Of a stretch of DNA of 42,774 nucleotides, positions 36,905 to 42,774 are shown in pieces. Source of the stretch: Prevotellamassilia timonensis (lineage in GTDB: Bacteria > Bacteroidota > Bacteroidia > Bacteroidales > Bacteroidaceae); contig NZ_JADYUH010000013.1 of NCBI RefSeq assembly GCF_021531665.1, positions 1 to 42,774 of the forward strand, in the 5' to 3' direction. A program made the translations under genes and the position numbers. A model generated the notes under the pieces. That model saw only the letters and a program-made list of their open reading frames with translations, was not told the DNA's origin and ran no database searches. Numbering within the stretch: the stretch's first letter is position 1; the number at the start of each line of letters is the position of its first letter.

Positions 36905-38155
36905 GTGGCAAAAAAACAAAAAACCTGCAACTTCTGCGGACGCTCGGAAGAAGAAGTCTCCCTCATGCTGACCGGCATGAACGGAATGATTTGCTCTGAC
37001 TGCGTGTTGAACGCCTACCAATATCTCGAAGAATATCTCTCGCCGGAAACACTCGGGAAAACCAAGAAAAAGAAGAATCAAAATGACGTCAAACTCGACA
37101 AGGTTCCAAAGCCCAAGGAAATCAAAGACTATCTTGACCAATACATCATCGGACAAGATTCGGCGAAGAGAGTGCTGAGCGTGGCGGTCTATAATCACTA
37201 CAAACGACTCGCACAACTTCCCGACGAGAAAACCGAAAAGGACAACGACGTCGAAATTGAAAAATCAAACATCATCATGGTCGGCTCAACCGGAACGGGA
37301 AAGACACTGCTCGCCCGAACCATCGCCCGCCTGCTCGACGTGCCCTTCACCATCGTTGATGCCACCGTCTTCACCGAAGCAGGCTATGTCGGGGAAGACG
37401 TCGAAAGCATCCTCAGCCGACTGCTCCAAGTGGCAGACTTCAACGTCGAACGCGCCCAAAGAGGCATCGTTTTCATCGATGAAATTGACAAAATCGCACG
37501 CAAAAGCGACAACCCATCCATCACACGCGACGTCAGCGGAGAGGGCGTGCAACAAAGCCTGCTGAAACTCCTGGAAGGTTCCATCGTCAACGTACCGCCC
37601 AAAGGCGGACGCAAACACCCCGACCAGGACTACATTCACGTGGACACGAAGAACATCCTCTTCATCTGCGGAGGCGCCTTTGATGGCATCGAAAAGAAAA
37701 TCGCACAGCGACTGAACACGCACACCGTGGGCTACGACTCCGTGCAGAACGCCAAGAAAATCGACGCCGAAGACCTCATGCGCTATGTCGTGCCGCAAGA
37801 CCTGAAGAGTTTCGGACTCATTCCGGAAATCATCGGACGCCTCCCGGTCCTCACCTACCTCAACCCGCTGGACCGCAACGCACTGGCACGCATCCTGACA
37901 GAGCCCAAGAATTCCATCGTCAAGCAATATGTCAAACTCTTCGAACTTGACGGCGTCAAACTGACCTTCGCTCAAGAGACGTTGGACTACATCGTGGACA
38001 AGGCAGTGGAATATAAACTCGGCGCGCGCGGACTTCGCTCCATCGTGGAAACCATCATGACAGAAGCGATGTTTGAAGTTCCTTCTTCCAAGAAAAAGGA
38101 ATATGTCGTGACGAAAGACTATGCCCAAAAACAACTGGAAAACGAGCTAAACTGA
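36905..38155 (+). CDS. clpX: ATP-dependent Clp protease, ATP-binding subunit
   Basis: AAA+ unfoldase that feeds tagged proteins to ClpP. The start is GTG at 36905 ([12 protein letters not shown]), needed to include the zinc-binding domain with Cys8, Cys11, Cys30 and Cys33. Walker A is GSTGTGKT (127-134), Walker B ends in Asp192-Glu193 (FIDEID), and the pore loop is GYVGEDVES. The ClpP-contacting loop reads VGYDS where E. coli has IGFGA, a variant I believe is usual for Bacteroidota. 416 aa is normal. Follows clpP closely. Confidence 0.96.
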   Translation: MAKKQKTCNFCGRSEEEVSLMLTGMNGMICSDCVLNAYQYLEEYLSPETLGKTKKKKNQNDVKLDKVPKPKEIKDYLDQYIIGQDSAKRVLSVAVYNHYKRLAQLPDEKTEKDNDVEIEKSNIIMVGSTGTGKTLLARTIARLLDVPFTIVDATVFTEAGYVGEDVESILSRLLQVADFNVERAQRGIVFIDEIDKIARKSDNPSITRDVSGEGVQQSLLKLLEGSIVNVPPKGGRKHPDQDYIHVDTKNILFICGGAFDGIEKKIAQRLNTHTVGYDSVQNAKKIDAEDLMRYVVPQDLKSFGLIPEIIGRLPVLTYLNPLDRNALARILTEPKNSIVKQYVKLFELDGVKLTFAQETLDYIVDKAVEYKLGARGLRSIVETIMTEAMFEVPSSKKKEYVVTKDYAQKQLENELN

Positions 38156-38466
38156 ACCGGAGGCTGAGTCAAACCAAAGACGGAGACACAGTGTGTCCCC
38201 AACTGCTTTTGGCTCGCCTTCCACGTGCCTTGCACTTATTTTCATGATTTGCGCAGAAAAAAGTAAGCATTTTTCATGGTATATGTTTTTTTGTTATAAC
38301 TTTGCGAAAGCGAAAGCCTAAGCAAAACAACTTTCCGCACCAGGTGAAACCTGAAACACAGCAAGCAGAAAGCACTAAGACAAAGAAAGCATAAACTAAC
38401 CTAAGCCAACAGACTGCCCTGAACGAAAGCCAAAACAACTTCCGTTCAGTTTGTCCCAAAAGAATC
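38156..38466. other. Gap between clpX and recQ
   Basis: 311 bases. After clpX there is a short dyad GACACA-G-TGTGTC near 38181. The recQ promoter is at 38297-38304. The 160-nt leader that follows is A-rich and shows no reading frame or clear structure. Confidence 0.6.
38297..38304 (+). promoter_or_regulatory. recQ promoter, -7 element
   Basis: TAACTTTG fits TAnnTTTG. The start codon is 163 bases away, an unusually long leader compared with the 20-60 nt of the other promoters in the window. No good -33 element. Confidence 0.5.
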
Positions 38467-40647
38467 ATGGAAGGAACATTTAACCTGCACGAAGCACTCA
38501 AGGAAAATTTCGGATTTGACTCCTTCAAAAGCAATCAAGAGGCGATTATCCGAACTTTGCTCTCTGGGAAAGACGTGTTTGTCCTCATGCCGACAGGCGG
38601 AGGCAAATCAATGTGTTACCAACTTCCCGCCCTGCTCATGGAAGGAACGGCAATCGTCATTTCTCCCTTGATTGCCTTGATGAAAAACCAGGTTGACGCC
38701 ATCAGAAACACCAACCGAGAAGACGGAGTGGCTCACTTCATCAACTCGTCACTGACCAAATCTCAAATCGAAGCGGTGAAGGAAGACATCAGAAAAGGCA
38801 CGACAAAGCTGCTCTATGTCGCCCCCGAATCGCTGACGAAAGGAGAAAATGTGGAGTTCCTGAAAAGCATCAAAATTTCTTTCTATGCCGTGGACGAGGC
38901 GCACTGCATTTCTGAATGGGGACACGACTTCCGACCCGAATATCGAAAGATTCGACCCATCATCAACGAAATCTGCAAAGCACCCGTCATTGCACTCACT
39001 GCCACAGCTACAGACAAAGTGCGCATCGACATCAAAAAGAATCTCGGCATCCTGGACGCTGCAGAATTTAAAAGCTCCTTCAACCGACCGAACCTCTACT
39101 ATGAAGTGCGCCCCAAAACGCCCAACATCGACAAAGACATCATCAAATTCATCAAACAGCAGCCTCGATGCAGCGGCATCATCTACTGTCTGAGTCGAAA
39201 AAAAGTGGAGGAACTCACCGAAGTGCTCAGAACCAACGAAATCCGAGCCGAAGCCTATCACGCCGGAATGGATTCCGCCACACGCTCCCAAACACAAGAT
39301 GACTTCATCATGGAACGAATCGACGTGATTGTCGCCACCATCGCCTTCGGAATGGGAATCGACAAACCGGACGTGCGCTTCGTCATCCACTATGATATCC
39401 CCAAAAGTCTGGAAGGCTATTACCAAGAAACCGGACGCGCCGGCAGAGACGGCGGAGAAGGGAAATGCATCGCTTTCTATGCTCGAAAAGATTTACAAAA
39501 GTTAGAGAAATTCATGGAGGGAAAGCCCGTGGCTGAACAAGACATCGGCAGACAACTCCTCAAAGAAACCGCAGCCTACGCTGAAAGCTCCGTCTGCCGA
39601 AGAAAACTGCTCCTGCACTACTTTGGCGAACAATATCACAAGGAGAACTGCGGCAACTGCGATAACTGCATTCATCCAAAAGAACAAGTGGAAGCTAAAT
39701 CATATCTCATCAAAGTACTGGAAATCATTCTCGCCACTAAAGAGAATTTTAGAGACGACTACATAAAAGACATCCTCAAAGGAAACAAAACCGAAGAAGT
39801 CTGCGCACACAAACACGACGCCATCGAACTCTTCGGATGCGGAGAAGACACCTCCGAACAAATCTGGAACGCGGTCATCAGACAAGCACTCATCTCCGGC
39901 TACATTGACAAAGACGTTGACAACTACGGCGTGCTCAAAGTCACCAAAGCCGGACACAAGTTCCTTGAAAAACCGGAAGACTTCTTCATCGTCGAAGACA
40001 AGAACTATGAGGACGAAATGTCAGAGCCCGAACCACAAGGAGGAGCCTCCTGCGCAGTGGACCCCACCCTCTTCCAAATGCTCAGAGACTTGAGAAAGGA
40101 ACTCTCAAAAGAACTTGACGTGCCGCCCTATGTCATCTTCCAAGATCCCTCACTCGAAGCCATGGCAACCATCTACCCCCAAACGCTCGAAGAACTCCAA
40201 AACATCCCGGGAGTCGGAGCCGGAAAAGCAAAACGCTATGGCACTGAGTTCTGCAAACTCATCAAAAAACACTGCGAAGAGAACGAAATCGAAAGACCGG
40301 AAGACCTGAGAATCAGAACCGTGGCAAACAAATCTAAAAATAAAGTCAGCATCATCCAAAGCATCGACCTGAAAGTCGCTCTGGACGACATTGCCGTGGC
40401 AAACGGCATGGAATTCGGAGAACTGCTTGACAACCTTGAAGCCATCGTCTATTCCGGAACAAAAATCAATATCGACTATTTCATCTATGACGTGCTCGAC
40501 GAGGAACACGTGGAGGACATCTTCCAATATTTCAAAGAAAGCGACACCGATTCACTTGAATCTGCACTCGACGAATTGGGAGAATACTACACCGAAGAAG
40601 AAATCCGACTCGTCAGAATCAAGTTCATCTCTGAAATGGCTAACTAA
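38467..40647 (+). CDS. recQ: ATP-dependent 3'-5' DNA helicase RecQ
   Basis: Unwinds DNA at stalled forks and recombination intermediates. Walker A is PTGGGKS (Gly44-Ser48), and the DEAH box is Asp143-His146 in DEAHCISEWGHDFRP. The helicase C-terminal domain has GMGIDKPDVRFVIHYD and QETGRAGRDG. The RQC zinc site is Cys377, Cys395, Cys398 and Cys401 (C-x17-C-x2-C-x2-C), followed by the winged helix. An HRDC domain lies at about 540-615 (QMLRDLRKELSKELDVPPYV, IPGVGAGKAKRYG). A further C-terminal stretch of about 110 residues is acidic and is absent in E. coli RecQ (726 against about 610 aa). glnS begins 18 bases downstream. Confidence 0.95.
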   Translation: MEGTFNLHEALKENFGFDSFKSNQEAIIRTLLSGKDVFVLMPTGGGKSMCYQLPALLMEGTAIVISPLIALMKNQVDAIRNTNREDGVAHFINSSLTKSQIEAVKEDIRKGTTKLLYVAPESLTKGENVEFLKSIKISFYAVDEAHCISEWGHDFRPEYRKIRPIINEICKAPVIALTATATDKVRIDIKKNLGILDAAEFKSSFNRPNLYYEVRPKTPNIDKDIIKFIKQQPRCSGIIYCLSRKKVEELTEVLRTNEIRAEAYHAGMDSATRSQTQDDFIMERIDVIVATIAFGMGIDKPDVRFVIHYDIPKSLEGYYQETGRAGRDGGEGKCIAFYARKDLQKLEKFMEGKPVAEQDIGRQLLKETAAYAESSVCRRKLLLHYFGEQYHKENCGNCDNCIHPKEQVEAKSYLIKVLEIILATKENFRDDYIKDILKGNKTEEVCAHKHDAIELFGCGEDTSEQIWNAVIRQALISGYIDKDVDNYGVLKVTKAGHKFLEKPEDFFIVEDKNYEDEMSEPEPQGGASCAVDPTLFQMLRDLRKELSKELDVPPYVIFQDPSLEAMATIYPQTLEELQNIPGVGAGKAKRYGTEFCKLIKKHCEENEIERPEDLRIRTVANKSKNKVSIIQSIDLKVALDDIAVANGMEFGELLDNLEAIVYSGTKINIDYFIYDVLDEEHVEDIFQYFKESDTDSLESALDELGEYYTEEEIRLVRIKFISEMAN

Positions 40648-40665
40648 AAGAACACACCTAAACCC

Positions 40666-42369
40666 ATGAGCGAAAACATAAACCCAAGCGAAAACAGCAC
40701 GCAGAAAAGCCTCAACTTCATCGAACAAATCGTGGTTGAAGACCTCGCAAAAGGAAAAAACGACGGAAGACTGCAAACGCGCTTCCCGCCCGAGCCGAAC
40801 GGCTATCTCCACATCGGACACGCAAAAGCCATCTGCATGGACTTCGGCATCGCACAAAAGTTCGGAGGAGTCTGCAACCTGAGACTTGACGACACCAACC
40901 CGCAGAAGGAAGACACAGAATATGTGGAAGCCATCAAAGAAGACATCCAATGGCTCGGATTCAAATGGGGAAACATCTATCACGCCTCGGACTACTTCCA
41001 ACAGCTCTGGGACTTTGCAGTTTCGCTCATCAAACAAGGCAAAGCCTACATCGACGAACAGACCAGCGAAGAAATCGCACAGCAGAAGGGAACACCCACA
41101 CAACCCGGAACGGACAGTCCCTTCCGCAACCGCCCCATTGAGGAAAGTCTCGCACTCTTTGAGAAAATGAACAGCGGGGAAGTGCCCGAAGGAGCCATGG
41201 TGCTCCGCGCAAAGATTGACATGAGCAGTCCGAACATGCACTTCCGAGACCCCATCATCTATCGCGTCATCAACAAAGAGCACCACATCACGGGGAACAA
41301 GTGGAAAGCCTATCCCATGTATGACTTCGCCCACGGACAAAGCGACTTCTTCGAAGGCGTCACCCACTCCATCTGCACCCTGGAGTTCGTGCCTCACCGC
41401 CCGCTCTATGACTACTTCATCGATGAACTGAAAGAAGGTAAAGACCTTGAGGACCACCGCCCGCGTCAGTACGAGTTCAACCGTCTGAACCTCACACACA
41501 CGCTCATGTCAAAGCGCAAACTCCTTGCACTCGTTGAGGAGGGATTGGTGGACGGCTGGGATGACCCGCGCATGCCGACCATCTGCGGTCTGCGTCGCCG
41601 CGGCTATTCTCCCGAAGCCATTCGCAAGTTCGTGGACATGATTGGCTACACGAAGATTGAAGCCATCAACGAGTATTCCATGCTTGAAGCAGCTGCCCGC
41701 GAAGACCTCAACGCTCGCGCTCTCCGCGTCAGTGCCGTGCTTGATCCCGTCAAACTCATCATCACAAACTATCCCGAGGGACAGACGGAAGAGATGGAAA
41801 CCATCAACAATCCGGAAAACGAGAACGACGGCACCCACACCATCACCTTCAGCCGCGAACTTTGGATGGAACGCGCAGACTTCATGGAAGACGCGCCGAA
41901 AAAATTCTTCCGCATGGTGCCCGGAAAAGAAGTACGATTGAAGAGTGCCTACATCGTGAAGTGCACCGGCTGCAAAAAAGACGAAAACGGAAACGTGGTG
42001 GAAGTCTATGCCGAATACGACCCGCAGAGCAAGAGCGGAATGGAAGGTGCGAACAGGAAAGTCAAAGGAACGCTCCACTGGGTCAGCGCCAACCACTGCG
42101 TCAAAGCCGAGGTGCGTCTCTACAATCCGCTCTTCACCGTCGAGAATCCTGCCGCCGATGAGCGAGACTTCCGAGAACTTCTCAATCCAGAGTCTCTGCA
42201 AGTGCTCAAAGAATGCTACGTGGAACCCTTCGCAGTCAAAAACGACACCGGCAACCGCTATCTGCAGTTCCAACGCACCGGCTACTTCACTCTTGACAGT
42301 CACTCCACGACGGAGGCTCCCGTCTTCAACCGCACCGTCAATCTCAAAGACAGTTTCGCGAAGAAATAA
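40666..42369 (+). CDS. glnS: Glutaminyl-tRNA synthetase
   Basis: Class I synthetase charging tRNA-Gln in the cytoplasm. PPEPNGYLHIGHAKA carries the HIGH motif (49-52) and LMSKRKL the KMSKS equivalent (Met281-Arg284). The C-terminal half holds the anticodon-binding beta-barrels, ending in RTVNLKDSFAKK. LRLDDTNPQKEDTEYV is the GlnRS-type (not GluRS) substrate loop. 567 aa is close to E. coli (554). The presence of GlnRS implies direct charging rather than the transamidation route for tRNA-Gln. Probably co-transcribed with recQ and closed by a strong terminator. Confidence 0.96.
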   Translation: MSENINPSENSTQKSLNFIEQIVVEDLAKGKNDGRLQTRFPPEPNGYLHIGHAKAICMDFGIAQKFGGVCNLRLDDTNPQKEDTEYVEAIKEDIQWLGFKWGNIYHASDYFQQLWDFAVSLIKQGKAYIDEQTSEEIAQQKGTPTQPGTDSPFRNRPIEESLALFEKMNSGEVPEGAMVLRAKIDMSSPNMHFRDPIIYRVINKEHHITGNKWKAYPMYDFAHGQSDFFEGVTHSICTLEFVPHRPLYDYFIDELKEGKDLEDHRPRQYEFNRLNLTHTLMSKRKLLALVEEGLVDGWDDPRMPTICGLRRRGYSPEAIRKFVDMIGYTKIEAINEYSMLEAAAREDLNARALRVSAVLDPVKLIITNYPEGQTEEMETINNPENENDGTHTITFSRELWMERADFMEDAPKKFFRMVPGKEVRLKSAYIVKCTGCKKDENGNVVEVYAEYDPQSKSGMEGANRKVKGTLHWVSANHCVKAEVRLYNPLFTVENPAADERDFRELLNPESLQVLKECYVEPFAVKNDTGNRYLQFQRTGYFTLDSHSTTEAPVFNRTVNLKDSFAKK

Positions 42370-42391
42370 ATCAAATCAGCCAATACCAAAG

Positions 42392-42438
42392 GAATGGTCA
42401 TCCGCGTCGCGCAGACACGAATGACCATTCTTTTTTTC
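42392..42438 (+). terminator. glnS terminator
   Basis: GAATGGTCAT (42392-42401) pairs perfectly with ATGACCATTC (42421-42430), followed by TTTTTTTC. Twenty-two bases after the stop codon. Confidence 0.92.
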
Positions 42439-42774
42439 TTCAGAACTGATTCGCAGATATTGCTGACCGCTAAAATTCAGAGAGGAATCGGAATGGGCAA
42501 CGCTACCGTCTGAAAGAACGACTGCAGTTTTAGCAACCGTCACAAACCCTACACAGCCGCGGAGCCGCAATCGCCACTGTGTAGGGTTCATCGTAACTGC
42601 GTTTCAACACTTCACTATACGTAAATAAAAGGGGAAAGAAATAAACTATACAAACTATACACAAACCCTACATTTAACCCTGCATTGTACTGATTTACCA
42701 CGCGTTACGAAATGTATAGTTTGCGCTTCAAACTATACACAAACTATACACAAACTATACATTGAAGCGTTCAA
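42439..42774. other. Right-edge non-coding tract with CCCTACAC and ACTATACA words
   Basis: No gene seen. AACCCTACACAG (42545-42556) and CTGTGTAGGGTT (42577-42588) form a perfect 12-bp inverted repeat around a GC-rich loop. From about 42647 the words AACTATACA and ACCCTACA recur many times in mixed orientation. It resembles the word clusters at 18.2 kb and in both redoxin leaders, and may be the leader of a gene beyond the edge. Confidence 0.7.

Noticed and set aside
37700-37745. VGYDS instead of IGF in the ClpP-contact loop of ClpX as a novelty
   Set aside because: I believe the variation is usual in Bacteroidota ClpX; ClpP and ClpX are otherwise normal and adjacent.

Overview
The window looks like chromosome of a Bacteroidota bacterium, most probably order Bacteroidales and Prevotella-like. 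The reasons are promoters of the TTTG-N19-TAnnTTTG type and no Shine-Dalgarno pattern ahead of most starts. The gene content also fits: a PCMD-domain protein, a TlpA/DUF4369-like thioredoxin, a NodT-type lipoprotein TolC, and RND efflux with a lipoprotein adaptor. I cannot name a genus from sequence alone.

Layout. Positions 1-3.7 kb (minus strand) carry an OmpA-domain lipoprotein, a C69 dipeptidase and nadC. Positions 4.2-10.3 kb (plus) carry gltB and gltD, the two subunits of glutamate synthase; gltB is bracketed by two copies of a 167-bp repeat in opposite orientation. Positions 10.6-14.3 kb hold a sugar-phosphate transferase, a small lipoprotein and a PcrA/UvrD helicase whose C-terminal linker is a decapeptide repeat. 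A tRNA-Ser(CGA) at 14.4 kb is followed by an AT-richer 3.3-kb tract, the frameshifted and internally duplicated remains of one very large accessory protein of the phage/ICE polyvalent type.

Positions 18.0-22.0 kb are the most unusual part. Five kinds of short tandem array, clusters of TGTAGGRTT words and a probable promoter form a leader of about 0.7-1 kb. The leader is present twice, each time directly ahead of a secreted thioredoxin-fold gene. The first copy also carries a broken 5' end of the second redoxin gene. Positions 22.1-26.1 kb encode a NupG-like nucleoside transporter, a BamA/Omp85-like barrel and a PCMD protein. Positions 26.7-32.9 kb are a complete tripartite RND efflux operon. 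Positions 33.0-42.4 kb are core genes: lpxA, tRNA-Ser(GCT)-tRNA-Glu(CTC), tig, clpP-clpX, recQ-glnS.

Function. Most genes are housekeeping: nitrogen assimilation, NAD synthesis, lipid A, protein quality control, repair and translation. A large share of the others is envelope-related. The intergenic spaces are rich in small non-coding mobile elements (at least three families, one nested inside another) with a recurring GCATAGC-nn-GCTATG hairpin core. All names come from motif recognition by eye; no database search was run.
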